From contig NZ_BMUI01000025.1 in assembly GCF_014650115.1 (NCBI RefSeq), positions 1-64,000 on the forward strand: a DNA stretch of 64,000 nt. Reading direction: 5' to 3'. Shown piece after piece: positions 8,292 to 18,500 of this stretch. The notes under the pieces were generated by a model. It searched no databases, was not told the origin of the DNA, and worked only from the letters and a program-made list of their open reading frames with translations. The DNA is from Streptomyces olivaceoviridis (lineage in GTDB: Bacteria > Actinomycetota > Actinomycetes > Streptomycetales > Streptomycetaceae). The translations under genes were made by a program, and so were the position numbers. The stretch's first letter is position 1, and each line of letters opens with the position of its first letter.

Positions 8292-9148
8292 GCGGCGTCG
8301 ACGTGCCCGAGCGGGAGGGGACCCCGCGTCCATCGCCGGCCGCGCGCGTCCGGCACTACCTGCCCTTCGCGACCGGCGGCCTCCAGTCCCTGCTGCGGTA
8401 CCGTTCGACGTTCGTGACGACCGGGGTCACCGCCGCGGCCGGCGCGGCGGTCACCGTCTTCCTGTGGCGTGCCGTGTACGCGGGTTCCCCGCCCGGCGGC
8501 GGTCCGGGCGGCTTCACCCCCGAGGGCATCACCACCTACCTGCTCATGGCGCAGGTGTTGCAGGTCCTGCACGCCAACCGGGTGGACGACGAGGTCGCGG
8601 CGGAGGTCTACCGCGGCGACGTCGCCGTCATGCTGGTCCGGCCCGTCAGCTACCCGGTGGTGCGGTTCTTCGCCTGCCTGCCGGTGGTGGCGGCCAACGC
8701 CGTCCTGGTCGGCGTGCCCGTGCTGGCGCTCTTCGCGCTGATCGTGCCGCTCACGGTGCCCCGGCCCGTCGACGTCGCGCTGTTCCTGGTGTCCACCGCG
8801 CTCTCCGTCCTGCTCGCCTTCCTGGTGAACCTGCTGACCGGGATGACGGGTTTCGTCACCACCAACACCTGGGGGGTGCGGATGGTGAAGCAGAGCGTGG
8901 TCGCGTTCTTCGCCGGTCAGCTGGTGCCCCTCGCCCTGATGCCCGGCCCGCTCGCGGCCGTCGCTTCCGCGCTGCCCTTCCGGGGCATGGTCGACGGTCC
9001 GCTCACCCTGCTGCTCGGCCGCTACGACGGGGTGGCCGGCGCGGCCGACGTGCTCGCCCGGCAGATCGGCTGGGCGGCCGGTCTCACCCTGCTGGGTGCC
9101 GTCCTGTGGCGGGCCTCGCTGAGCCGTCTGGAGGTGCTCGGCGGATGA
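8288..9148 (+). CDS. acbX: ABC-2 type exporter permease 1 (AcbX type)
   Basis: A 286-aa integral membrane protein with about six hydrophobic helices, for example around TAAAGAAVTVFLW, VLVGVPVLALFALIVPL and LSVLLAFLVNLLTGMTG. The family is ABC-2 permease (DUF990/viologen-exporter-like), always paired with a second permease. The ATG at 8288 overlaps the ATPase stop by 4 nt; the open frame extending further upstream is a shadow of the ATPase gene. It forms a heterodimeric channel with the next gene. Confidence 0.85.
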   Translation: MSGVDVPEREGTPRPSPAARVRHYLPFATGGLQSLLRYRSTFVTTGVTAAAGAAVTVFLWRAVYAGSPPGGGPGGFTPEGITTYLLMAQVLQVLHANRVDDEVAAEVYRGDVAVMLVRPVSYPVVRFFACLPVVAANAVLVGVPVLALFALIVPLTVPRPVDVALFLVSTALSVLLAFLVNLLTGMTGFVTTNTWGVRMVKQSVVAFFAGQLVPLALMPGPLAAVASALPFRGMVDGPLTLLLGRYDGVAGAADVLARQIGWAAGLTLLGAVLWRASLSRLEVLGG

Positions 9149-9945
9149 CCCGCACGGTGTGGCGCCATGTGCGGCTGGCCTTCTTCCTCGGCGGGGTCGG
9201 GCTGCACCGGCTGAGCGCGTACCGCGTGGACTTCGTCCTGGGGGCGGGGGCGTTCCTGGTGCGCGTGGGATTGCAGACCGCGGTCGTGGGGCTGGTCTTC
9301 CGCCAGGTTCCGGCCGTGGGCGGCTGGACCTACCACGAGGTGCTGTTCCTGCTCGGCTTCTCCCTGCTGCCGCGCGGTCTGGACCACCTGTTCACCGACC
9401 AGCTGTGGGAGCTGGGCCGCAAGCTGGTCCAGCGCGGCGAGTTCTACCGTTATCTGGTCCGCCCCGTGAACCCGCTGTTCTCGCTGCTGTCGGAGCGCTT
9501 CTTCCACCCGGACGGGCTCGGCGAACTGGCCGTCGGGGCGGTGCTGGTCGGCTGGTCGGGCAACGAACTCGGCCTGCGTCCCACCCCGTTGCAGTGGGCC
9601 GTCGTCCCGTTGCTGGTGCTGTGCGGCGCCCTGATCCACACCTCGGTGAAGCTGCTGTTCGCCTCGCTGTCCTTCTGGACCGTGACCAGCCTGCCGTCCA
9701 TGTACGCGGCGAGCCAGGTGTCCGAGTTCGCCGCCTATCCGCTGGACATCTACCACCCGTCCCTGCGCTTCCTGCTGACCTGGGTGCTGCCCTTCGCCTT
9801 CACCTCCTACGTGCCGTGTGTCTACCTGCTGACCGGCGCCACAGGGCTGGTGGTCTGGCTGCCGCTGGTGACGGCCGGTGCCTTCGTCCTGGCCCTGACC
9901 GTGTGGCGGCGGGGCGTCAACGCCTACGAAATGACCGGGAGTTGA
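9145..9945 (+). CDS. acbY: ABC-2 type exporter permease 2 (AcbY type)
   Basis: A 266-aa membrane protein of the ABC-2 family with about six helices. It carries the family pattern RGEFYRYLVRPVNPLF, found where the membrane domain meets the ATPase, and the end VWRRGVNAYEMTGS resembles the conserved W-x-x-G-x-x-x-Y-x-x-x-G tail. ATGA overlap with permease 1. Together with the ATPase it completes an exporter; no solute-binding protein is present, consistent with efflux. Confidence 0.85.
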   Translation: MTRTVWRHVRLAFFLGGVGLHRLSAYRVDFVLGAGAFLVRVGLQTAVVGLVFRQVPAVGGWTYHEVLFLLGFSLLPRGLDHLFTDQLWELGRKLVQRGEFYRYLVRPVNPLFSLLSERFFHPDGLGELAVGAVLVGWSGNELGLRPTPLQWAVVPLLVLCGALIHTSVKLLFASLSFWTVTSLPSMYAASQVSEFAAYPLDIYHPSLRFLLTWVLPFAFTSYVPCVYLLTGATGLVVWLPLVTAGAFVLALTVWRRGVNAYEMTGS

Positions 9946-9953
9946 ACAACCCC

Positions 9954-11405
9954 GTGATCCGAGACGAACATCTCCGACCCCTGCTGCGCGCCGCGTCGTG
10001 GCTGCCGCGCGACCTGCGCGCCGCCGAGCGCTACGAAGCGGTCGACCACGCCGAGCTGGGCCCTCACGACCTGCTGCTGGTCGTGGCGGCCGTCGGTGGC
10101 CCCGCCTCGGGCGAGCGGGTCTTCGTCCCCGCGCGCAGGGAACCGTCGGGCGCGGTCACCGAGGCCGGCGGCGACGGCACCTTCGGACTCGCGGCCGTGC
10201 GCCGTGCGCTGGCCGGCGCACGGCTGCGTACGTGGGGCGGCGGGTACCTGGACTTCCGCCGGGCGCCCTCCTCACCGGATGGCGAGTTGCGGTGGCTGCC
10301 CTTCGAGCAGGGCTGGTCGTCCAACTCGTTGTCCCTGGTGGGGATCGGCGGCTCGCCGTACATCCTCAAGACCTACCGGCGGCTGGACGAAGCGGTCCAC
10401 GAGCCCGAGGTGCTGCGCCTCATGAGCGGGAGCGGGCACACTCCCGAGTGGGCGGGGGACTGCACGTACACGGACCCCGTCCACGGGACCCGGCACCCGT
10501 TGGGCGTCCTGTACCGCCACGCACCGGGGCACGGCATCGACACGCCCCTGCGGGAGAACCTGCGCTCGCTGTGGCCGAGGCTCACGGGACGTGTCGTGCC
10601 GGACCGGCTCGTACGCGATCATCTGCGTCCGCTCGAAGGGAGGCTGCGGGCCGCGGGAGGCTTCCTCGGTGCCTTCCACCGGGACCTGGCGGCGCGCCTC
10701 GGCGCCCCCGCCACCGGCTACCCCGTGTCCGACGCCCTGGCCGGTGCCTCGGCGCGACTGGACGCGCTGGCCGGCGCGGGGATTTCTCTCCCGCCCACCG
10801 CCAGGCGCGCGGCCTTCGACGCGCTGGAGGACGAACTCCGCTCGCTACGGGCGGAGTTCGGTGACCGGCGCACGGCTCCGGGGGGCGGTCCCTGCCACGG
10901 CGACCTGCACCTGTCACACCTGCTGTGCGCCGAGGACACCGACGGCGGCTGGCGGATGAGCGTCATCGACCTGTCCACGCCCGCCCTGCCGGCGGACGGC
11001 CCCGGCTACGCCGCGCAGTCGCCGTTGCAGGACCTCGTCGCCGTGCAGCGGGCACTGGAATACTTCGCGGCCGACGAGGCCGCCTTCGAGAGCGCCCGCC
11101 GCCTCGGTATCGACTCGACCGAGACCATGAACGGCTCCCTCGACGGCGCACCCGGCCTGCCGCCCACGGGACGGGCCGTGCTGGAGCAGGTCTTCCGCAC
11201 CGCCGACGCGTGGCGCGCGCACGTGGCGCGCCTGCTGCTCGGACGGGCACCGGACAGCCCGCTGCGGCGGCTGCTGTACCTCCGCCGCCTCCTGCACGAG
11301 CTGGCCTACAACCACGACCACGCCCGCCCCTACCACGCCGCGATCGACCTACGCCACGCGCTCGCGCTGGCCTCCCCCGCCCCGACGACCCCCGCGAGGA
11401 CATGA
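9954..11405 (+). CDS. acbU: Maltokinase-fold small-molecule kinase (AcbU type)
   Basis: A 483-aa kinase of the aminoglycoside-phosphotransferase/maltokinase fold. PYILKTYRRL resembles the ATP-binding Lys strand, PCHGDLHLSHLL is the catalytic loop (H-G-D) and VIDLSTPAL the metal-binding Asp. The family member Pep2/Mak phosphorylates maltose at C1, and in acarbose biosynthesis the comparable AcbU is the kinase phosphorylating a cyclitol hydroxyl before nucleotide activation. Placement next to a nucleotidyltransferase fits such a role. The start is uncertain: GTG 9954 has GGGAG 12 nt upstream, and TTG 9942 is possible. It ends in an ATGA overlap with the glycosyltransferase. Confidence 0.75.
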   Translation: MIRDEHLRPLLRAASWLPRDLRAAERYEAVDHAELGPHDLLLVVAAVGGPASGERVFVPARREPSGAVTEAGGDGTFGLAAVRRALAGARLRTWGGGYLDFRRAPSSPDGELRWLPFEQGWSSNSLSLVGIGGSPYILKTYRRLDEAVHEPEVLRLMSGSGHTPEWAGDCTYTDPVHGTRHPLGVLYRHAPGHGIDTPLRENLRSLWPRLTGRVVPDRLVRDHLRPLEGRLRAAGGFLGAFHRDLAARLGAPATGYPVSDALAGASARLDALAGAGISLPPTARRAAFDALEDELRSLRAEFGDRRTAPGGGPCHGDLHLSHLLCAEDTDGGWRMSVIDLSTPALPADGPGYAAQSPLQDLVAVQRALEYFAADEAAFESARRLGIDSTETMNGSLDGAPGLPPTGRAVLEQVFRTADAWRAHVARLLLGRAPDSPLRRLLYLRRLLHELAYNHDHARPYHAAIDLRHALALASPAPTTPART

Positions 11406-13495
11406 CCGTCGTGAACGCGCCCCGGATGCACATCATCGAGACGTACTTCGAGTGCTGCGGCTTCGACCACACCTTCCTGCAGGGCGGCACGTCCGTGTAC
11501 CTGTGGAACCTGTCCCGGACCTTCGCCGCCCGCGGCCACACCGTCTCCATCGTCACTCCCGCGCACGGCAGGCTCGACGACCTGCGCCGGCGCTACGAGG
11601 TGGAGGACCTCCCCTACGAGGACGCCTACACACTGCCGGTGGTCCTCGACCCCCGGGTCTGGGACGGCTTCCCGGAGCAGGTGGACCTGGCGCTGCGCAC
11701 CACGGCCCACCGCATCCGTCTGGAGGGCGTGGACCTGTACTTCCTTTCCAACGAGTACCTGGACCGGCTGCCGGACACCTTCTACCCGCCGTACTCCGCC
11801 AAGGGCCGGGACCTGGTGTTCTTCAAGCCGCTGGTGTTCCAGGTGGACAGTGTGCGGTTCCTGCGCGGCTGGTTCGGCGACGAGAGGGCCGTCGTCCACG
11901 CCCACGAGCCGTACTACCACTACCTGCTGCCGGCGGCCCTGCGCGACGACCCGACGAAACTGGTCGTCAGCAACGTGCAGAGCAACATGCCGATCGACAA
12001 GAGGGTGTACGCGCCCGAGGTGGAGCGGCTGTTCGAGCTCCTGGACGTGGACGTCGCGCTGCCCGGCCCCGCCCCGGAACCGGACGTGCCGGCGGCCGTC
12101 GTGCAGTACCAGCAGCGCACGCACCTGCACTACACCTATCCGCCGGACCACGTGGCGATCTACGAACTGACCGCCGACCACGCCGACCTGGTGGACTTCC
12201 TCTCGCCCGGCCAGCTGGACTTCTACGCGGGCTTCCGCGACACCCCCTTCGAGACGCTCTTCGGGCGGCTGCCGATCGCCGACGTGGTGCGCCGCAACGC
12301 CCACAAGATGTTCGTCGGCGGCTGCGCCATCTCCGACCGGTGGCTGGCCTGGGACCCCACCGGGGTGGACCGGACCCGGGTGCTCGGCGGCCTCGGTCTC
12401 GACCCCGCGCTGCCGACGTTCTTCCACAACGCCCGCTACGCCGTCCACCACAAGGGCCAGGTCGAGCTGATGCGGGCCGTGGACCGGGTCCTGGGCGAGG
12501 GCCTGAAGGCCAACTTCGTGATCCGCTGCATCTCCGGCAACGGCATCGACGACCCGTACTTCCACGAGGTCGCCGCCCGCCACCCGGGCCGGCTGCACTT
12601 CGAGTGGGAGCGCGTGGAGGAGGCGCGCGTCTTCTCCTTCGCGGCTGCCTCGGACTTCGCGCTGTTCCCGTCCAAGTTCGAGATGGACACCTTCCTGATC
12701 GCCCAGGGCGAGGCCATGGCCGTCGGCGCGGTACCGATCGCCACGGACCAGCGCGGCATGGAGCACTTCCGGCACGCCGACGGCCCCGGGACGACCACCG
12801 GGTTCGCCGTGAACCGGTCCTTCGCGGAGGACGACGAGCTGCTCACCGCCGCGCTCGCCGACCGCATCCGGCAGGCGGCGGCCCTGTGGTCGGACGATCC
12901 CGGGCGCTACCGGGAGCTGTCGGAGCGCGCCGCCGCCGTCGCCCGGGTCTTCACCTGGGACCACTGCGCCGACCTGCACCTGGCGGCCTTCACTCGGCTG
13001 TGGGAGGGCCGGCCCGCGACCCTGTCCACCGAACTGGCGCTGCGCCACGGGTGGTTCGGCCTCCTCGCCGACGACCGGATCACCCCGGCCGCCGCGATCG
13101 AGCACGGGGACATCGCGGCCTACGAGCGCTGTGCCCCGTTCGACTCCGGGGCCGCCGTGCGGATGTTCCGGGCCGCGTGGCAGCGGGCCGACTTCGCCGC
13201 CTGCGAGCGAGTCCTTGACCGCCTCCCCGGGGCGGTGCCCGAACAGGAGGCCGCCCTGCTGCGCGCACGCTCACGCGTCCTGCCCGACGGGCGGCTGGAG
13301 TACCGGCTGCCGCACGCCGAACGGGTGGAAGTCGTGTCGGCCCGGCGGGAATCGGCCAGAGCCCTGCCCGAGGTACGCACCCTGGAACGCACGGTGCCCG
13401 GTGTCTTCGTGGGTGAGGCTCCGGGCGCCGACGACCGGCTGCTGCTCACCTTGTCCTCCGGCCGGGTGACCTGGGACGAGGTGCGTCATGGCTGA
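11402..13495 (+). CDS. acbS: Starch-synthase-like (pseudo)glycosyltransferase, AcbS type
   Basis: A 697-aa GT-B glycosyltransferase related to bacterial starch/glycogen synthases. The N-terminal half has the acceptor-domain features FLQGGTSVYLWNLSRTF and GHTVSIVTPAHG (the K-x-G-G-x-x-D-V region is degenerate). The C-terminal GT1-like half has HKGQVELMRAVD, ALFPSKFEMDTFLIAQGEAM and GAVPIA, the nucleotide-sugar binding and E-x7-E region. About 190 further residues at the C-terminus are specific to this group. In the acarbose pathway AcbS is the enzyme that couples the activated cyclitol to the amino sugar. A paralogue of about the same length lies 2 kb downstream, so which of the two is the coupling enzyme cannot be told from sequence alone. 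Confidence 0.78.
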   Translation: MTVVNAPRMHIIETYFECCGFDHTFLQGGTSVYLWNLSRTFAARGHTVSIVTPAHGRLDDLRRRYEVEDLPYEDAYTLPVVLDPRVWDGFPEQVDLALRTTAHRIRLEGVDLYFLSNEYLDRLPDTFYPPYSAKGRDLVFFKPLVFQVDSVRFLRGWFGDERAVVHAHEPYYHYLLPAALRDDPTKLVVSNVQSNMPIDKRVYAPEVERLFELLDVDVALPGPAPEPDVPAAVVQYQQRTHLHYTYPPDHVAIYELTADHADLVDFLSPGQLDFYAGFRDTPFETLFGRLPIADVVRRNAHKMFVGGCAISDRWLAWDPTGVDRTRVLGGLGLDPALPTFFHNARYAVHHKGQVELMRAVDRVLGEGLKANFVIRCISGNGIDDPYFHEVAARHPGRLHFEWERVEEARVFSFAAASDFALFPSKFEMDTFLIAQGEAMAVGAVPIATDQRGMEHFRHADGPGTTTGFAVNRSFAEDDELLTAALADRIRQAAALWSDDPGRYRELSERAAAVARVFTWDHCADLHLAAFTRLWEGRPATLSTELALRHGWFGLLADDRITPAAAIEHGDIAAYERCAPFDSGAAVRMFRAAWQRADFAACERVLDRLPGAVPEQEAALLRARSRVLPDGRLEYRLPHAERVEVVSARRESARALPEVRTLERTVPGVFVGEAPGADDRLLLTLSSGRVTWDEVRHG

Positions 13496-14594
13496 TCTGC
13501 GTGCCGTACGCGCGGTGCTGCTCGCGGGCGGTGAGGGACGCCGCATGGGTCCGCTCGGCACGGGACGGCTCAAACCACTGGTCCCCTACGGCGGCACCTG
13601 CCGGCTGATCGACTTCAGCCTGGCCAACGCCCGCGCCTCGGGGCTGCCGGAGGTGCTGCTCCTGTCCCAGTACGAGGAGCGGCTGCTGATGGACGACCTG
13701 CACCGGGTGTGGAACACCGAGCCGGGCTTCCGGGTGCACTTCGGGCCGTACGACGCCGCCTACCGCGGCCGGGAGCTGCCCGCACGGCTGCCGCGGCGCA
13801 CCTGGCCGCTGGAGCGCGGCACCGCCGACGCCCTGATCCGCAAGGCGCAGTACGTCTTCGCCGAGGACACCGAGCAGGTCCTCGTCCTGCACGCCGACCA
13901 CGTCTACCGGTACGACTACGGTCCGCTGGTCGAGGGGCACCGGGCGTCGGGGGCGGCGCTGACGATCGCCTACCAGCGCATCGACCCGCGCTGGGTGCAC
14001 CTGTTCGGCATGGTGCGCTTCGACGGCGGCGGCCGGCTCACCGAGTTCACGGAGAAGCCCGAGAACCCCACTTCCGACCTGGTGTTCGCGGCCTTCTGCG
14101 TCTTCGACGCCGCCGTGCTGCGCCGGTACCTGGACGAGCTGGACGGCACCGACTGGCAGCACGACATCAGCCGTGACGTGATCCCCGCGATGCTCGCGGC
14201 CGGGGAGCACATCCGGGGCCACGAGGTGCACGGTCACTGGGAGGACATCGGCACCGTCGAGCGCTACCACCGGGCGCACCTGGCCCTCGCCTCGGGACCG
14301 CGACCGCCCCTGCCCGTCGAGCGGATGCCCCGGACCGTGCGGCCGGCGGTGGGGCGGCGCTGGGTCGCCGACGCACCGGGAGTACGCGCGTCGGTGGTCC
14401 CGTCGGACCTGGTCAACGCCGGGCTCGTGGCGGACAGCGTGCTCTTCCCCGGCGTCCGGGTCGGCGCGGGCGCGCGGGTGCGGCGCAGCGTGGTGCTGCC
14501 CGGCACGGTGATACCGGCCGGCGCCGACATCGACGGGGCGGTCGTCCTGGAGGACGGACACATTCAGCACGTTGCCGAAGGAGTGAGCGCATGA
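13488..14594 (+). CDS. acbR: ADP-glucose pyrophosphorylase-like nucleotidyltransferase (AcbR type)
   Basis: A 368-aa nucleotidyltransferase of the GlgC family that would activate a sugar or cyclitol 1-phosphate with an NTP. It has AVLLAGGEGRRMGPLGTGRLKPLVPYGG at the nucleotide site, LVLHADHVYRYDY for the metal Asp, and a short beta-helix tail (GVRVGAGARVRRSVVLPGTVI). It is somewhat shorter than GlgC (about 400 aa) and lacks part of the allosteric region, consistent with a dedicated biosynthetic enzyme. It overlaps the glycosyltransferase by 8 nt. Together with the upstream kinase it forms a plausible 1-phosphate then NDP activation pair for the cyclitol unit. Confidence 0.8.
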   Translation: MADLRAVRAVLLAGGEGRRMGPLGTGRLKPLVPYGGTCRLIDFSLANARASGLPEVLLLSQYEERLLMDDLHRVWNTEPGFRVHFGPYDAAYRGRELPARLPRRTWPLERGTADALIRKAQYVFAEDTEQVLVLHADHVYRYDYGPLVEGHRASGAALTIAYQRIDPRWVHLFGMVRFDGGGRLTEFTEKPENPTSDLVFAAFCVFDAAVLRRYLDELDGTDWQHDISRDVIPAMLAAGEHIRGHEVHGHWEDIGTVERYHRAHLALASGPRPPLPVERMPRTVRPAVGRRWVADAPGVRASVVPSDLVNAGLVADSVLFPGVRVGAGARVRRSVVLPGTVIPAGADIDGAVVLEDGHIQHVAEGVSA

Positions 14595-15547
14595 CCCCGA
14601 CCGAACACCACCTCCCAGGTGACGACCGGCGCCCGACCGACCATGACGTCCTGGTGGTCGGCGGGGTCGGCGTGGACACCATCGTGCGCGTGGACGAACT
14701 GCGCGTGCCGCCGGGTGACTCGGTCTTCGTGGAGCCGCTGCGGGACTACGTCGGGCACACCGGCAACGGCGTGGCCCTCGGCTGGCACGCCCTCGGCCTG
14801 CGGACCAAGTTCGTCGACTTCCTCGGCGACGACCCGCAGGGCCGTATGGTGCTGGAGCACTACGACCGCCTCGGCCTCGACTTCAGCCACCTCGTCTCGC
14901 CGCACGGCACGCCACGCTCGGCGAACCTGGTCGACCCCCAGGGCCGCCGCTTCTCCTTCTACGACGGCCGGCACCCGGGCGACCTGAGGCTGCCCCGCGC
15001 GTTCTACCTGCCCTTCCTGGAGCGGACGGCCCACGTCCACCTGTCGATCATCGGCCACAACCAGGACATGTACGAGGACATCCACCGCCTCGGCGTGACC
15101 AGTTCCACCGATCTGCACGACTGGGACGGGCACAACCCCCACCACCGCCACTACGCCCTCAACTCCGACTACGTCTTCCTCAGCGCGGCGGCGATCCACG
15201 ACCGGCTGCACTCCGTCATGCGGACGATCGTCGACGAGGGCCGGGCCCGCTTCGTGGTCGCCACCGACGGCGCCGACGGCTGTCACCTGCTGGAGCGCGG
15301 TGACGACGGGATCCGCCACTTCCCCGCGGTACGGCCCGAGCGGCCGGTCGTGGACAGCAACGGCGCCGGTGACGCGTTCGTCACCGCGTTCCTGCACGCC
15401 CTGTTCGAGGGGCGGACGCTCCAGGAGTGCGTGGTGGCCGGCTCGGTGGCCGGGGCGTTCGTGTGCGGCAGCGTGGGCACCCACACCGAGTTCATCGACC
15501 TGCCGGGACTGCGCGCGGCCACCGCGCGGGCCGTGGCGGCCCGGTGA
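14591..15547 (+). CDS. PfkB-family kinase (AcbK-like, candidate product 7-kinase)
   Basis: A 318-aa ribokinase/PfkB-family carbohydrate kinase. Signatures are DVLVVGGVGVDTIVRV and TGNGVALGWHALG in the N-terminal half, and DSNGAGDAFVTAFLHALF with the catalytic Asp near the C-terminus. The family phosphorylates free sugars, nucleosides or cyclitols. In Actinoplanes the PfkB-like AcbK phosphorylates acarbose at O-7, inactivating it inside the cell, so a self-protection role is the leading guess here; phosphorylation of a cyclitol intermediate is the alternative. ATGA overlap with the nucleotidyltransferase and GTGA overlap with the next gene. Confidence 0.78.
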   Translation: MTPTEHHLPGDDRRPTDHDVLVVGGVGVDTIVRVDELRVPPGDSVFVEPLRDYVGHTGNGVALGWHALGLRTKFVDFLGDDPQGRMVLEHYDRLGLDFSHLVSPHGTPRSANLVDPQGRRFSFYDGRHPGDLRLPRAFYLPFLERTAHVHLSIIGHNQDMYEDIHRLGVTSSTDLHDWDGHNPHHRHYALNSDYVFLSAAAIHDRLHSVMRTIVDEGRARFVVATDGADGCHLLERGDDGIRHFPAVRPERPVVDSNGAGDAFVTAFLHALFEGRTLQECVVAGSVAGAFVCGSVGTHTEFIDLPGLRAATARAVAAR

Positions 15548-18500
15548 GCGGCATGCACATCATCCACTTCGCCTTCGAGTGCGGCGGGTTCGACAACCGC
15601 CTGATGCGCGGCGGGCTCTCCCCGCTGGTGTGGAACCTGTCGCGCGAGTACGCCGCACGCGGTCACCGCGTCTCCCTGGTCACCCCCGCGCACGGGCTCC
15701 TCGACACGCTGCGGCACGACCACCCGGTCGAGGAGCTGCCCTACGTCCACGAACACCGGGTTCCGCTCGTGCTCGACCCGAAGGCGTGGCCGGGCCGTCC
15801 GGCCGAGATCACCCTCGAACTGACCACCCGGGCCCACCGGTTGCGGCTGGACGGCGTGGACGTGTACTTCCTCTCCGACGCCTACCTCGACCTGCTGCCC
15901 GACCGGCTGTACCCGCCGCCCGGCACCGAGGGCAGGGACCTCGCGTACTTCAAGCCACTGGTGTTCCAGGTCGCGGGAGCCCACTTCATCCAGCGGTACC
16001 TGCGGGGCGAGGAGGCGGTGGTGCACGGCTTCGAGCCGTACTACCACTACCTGCTGCCGCCGCTGTTCGCCGGTGACCCGTCCCTGCGGACGGTGAGCAC
16101 GGTCGCGGCCAACGCGCCCGTCACACAGAAGGTGTACCGCCCGCAGGTGGAACGGCTGCTCGGCATGTTCGGCGTGTCGGCGGACCTGGACGTCGCGGAG
16201 GAACCACTGCCCGCCGAGGACAGCCCGGAGGCCACCATGGCACGGGTCCTGGCCGGCACCCGGATGCACGTCGAGTACGGCCCGGACCACATCGCGTTCC
16301 TGCCGCTCGTCCTGGCACACGCCGACCTGGTCGACTTCGTCTCGCCGGGGCAGCGGGACTACTACAGCACCTTCCGGGACACCCCGTTCGAGAGCCTGTT
16401 CCACACCCTGCCGGTGTCCCGGATGCTGCGCGAGCGGGCGCACAAGCTGCTCATGGGCGGCTGCGGCATATCCGACAGCTGGCTGGCCCGCGATCCGGGG
16501 ACCGTCGACCGTGCGGCGGTCCTGCGCTCCCTGGGCCTCGACCCCGCCCTTCCGGTCTTCTACCACGCCGCCCGCTACGCGGTGCACCACAAGGGGCAGG
16601 TGGAGCTGGTCCGCGCCATCGACGAGGTCCTGGCGAGCGGCACGGAGGCGGTCTTCGTCCTGCGCTTCGCCACCAGCGGCGGCGGGCAGGCCGCGCCCGT
16701 CGGCAACGCCTACTTCCAGGGCGTCGCCGACCGCCACCCCGGCCGGATCCACCTCGACTGGCGGCTGGCCGACGAGGACACGCTGTTCGAGCAGGCCGCC
16801 TGCGCCGACTTCTGTATCTTCCCGTCCAAGTTCGAACTCGACGGATTCCTCATAGCCCAGGCGGAGGCGATGGCGTGCGGCGCGGTGCCGATCGCCACCG
16901 CGCAGAGCGTCACGGCACACTTCGGACACGCCCTTCCCGCGGACGATCCGCGGGCCACCGGGTTCGCGCTGCCCGGCTCGTTCCGCGACGACGACCCCGA
17001 CCTCACCCGCGCGCTCGCCGAGCGCATACGCCAGGCCGCGGCCCTGCGGCGCGCGGCCCCCGACGACTACGCCCGGCTGTCGGCGAACTCCCGTGCCGCC
17101 GCCCGGGAATTCACCTGGGCACGGAGCGCGGACCGGCGCCTCGCGGCCTTCACGGACGTCCTGCGCGGACGGTCCCGGCCCTTCCCGGCCGAGGACGCGA
17201 TCCGGTACGGCTGGTTCGACGCCCTGCCCCCCGCCGCCTGGGTCCGGCACCGGGATGCCGTCGCACGGTCCGCCGCGGCCCTGGGCGACACAGCGGCCTA
17301 CGGTCGCTGTGCACCGCTGGACGACGCGGCCTACGAGCGTCTCTTCGAGGCCGCCTACGCGCGGGCCGACTTCGTCCGGTGCGCCGAGACGGCGCGGGCG
17401 GCCGGGCGGGAGGACTGGGCCGCGCGGGTGCGCGACCGGTGCCGGACACATCAGGACGCGGCGGGCCGCCTGCACGTCGAGTACCGGCACCCGCTGGCGC
17501 GGCACGTGGAGGTGGCGGTGCCCGGTGCCGGTGGCCGCCCGACGGACCTGGAGTCCCCCGCGGAAGCGGTCGCCTCGGACGAGGCCGTGCCCACGGGCAG
17601 CGGTGTCGTCCTGGCGCCCCTGGCTCCGGCGGGCGAGGGCGTCTTCCAGGGCGTTGTGGAGGGGCCGCCCGTCGGGCAGCGACTGCTCCTCATGCTGACC
17701 CTGGCGTCGGGGCGCGTCGCCTGGGACACCGTCCCGGTCGGCGCGCCGGCCGGCGCCCCGGCGTTCCGGCTCGTGGCGACCGACCTCGACGGGACCCTGC
17801 TGCGGGGCGACCAGACCGTCTCCGAGCGGACCCTGCGCGCACTCGCCGCGGTGGCCGCGGCGGGAGCCCACCACCTGGTGGTCACCGGCAGGCCCGCCGC
17901 CGCCTGCAAGCAGTATCTGGCGGCCCTCGGCTACCGCGGTCTCGCCGTGTGCGGCCAGGGTGCCCAGCTCTACGACGCCGGCGCCGACCGGCTGCTCTCC
18001 TCGGCGTCGCTCGACATCGACCTCGCGCGCCGGGTGGTCGCACGCGTCGAGGCCGCGCTGGGTCCCCTCGAACTGGGCGTGGTGACGGCACCGCCGGAGA
18101 GCCGGTTCAAGGTCACCCCCCGGTTCGGTGAACGTGTCCGGCACGGCTGGGACGTCACGACCGACCGCCGGCTGCTGTGGACGGACCCCATCGACAAGCT
18201 GGTCCTGCACCACACGAGCGTGACGGAGGACGAGGTGGAGGCCACCGCACGGGAGTTGTGCGGGGACGAGGTCACCGTCGTGCACTCGGTGCGGGGAATG
18301 GTGGAGGTCCTGCCGGCCGGCACCACCAAGGCGGCCGGGGTGGAGCGGGCGGCACGGCTCCTCGGGTGCGAGGCGGCCGGGACCATCGCGTTCGGTGACA
18401 TGCCCAACGACATCCCGCTGCTGGCCTGGGCCGGGCACGGGGTGGCCGTGGGCAACGCCCACCCGGCGCTGCGGGCGATGGCGGACGAGATCGCGCCCGG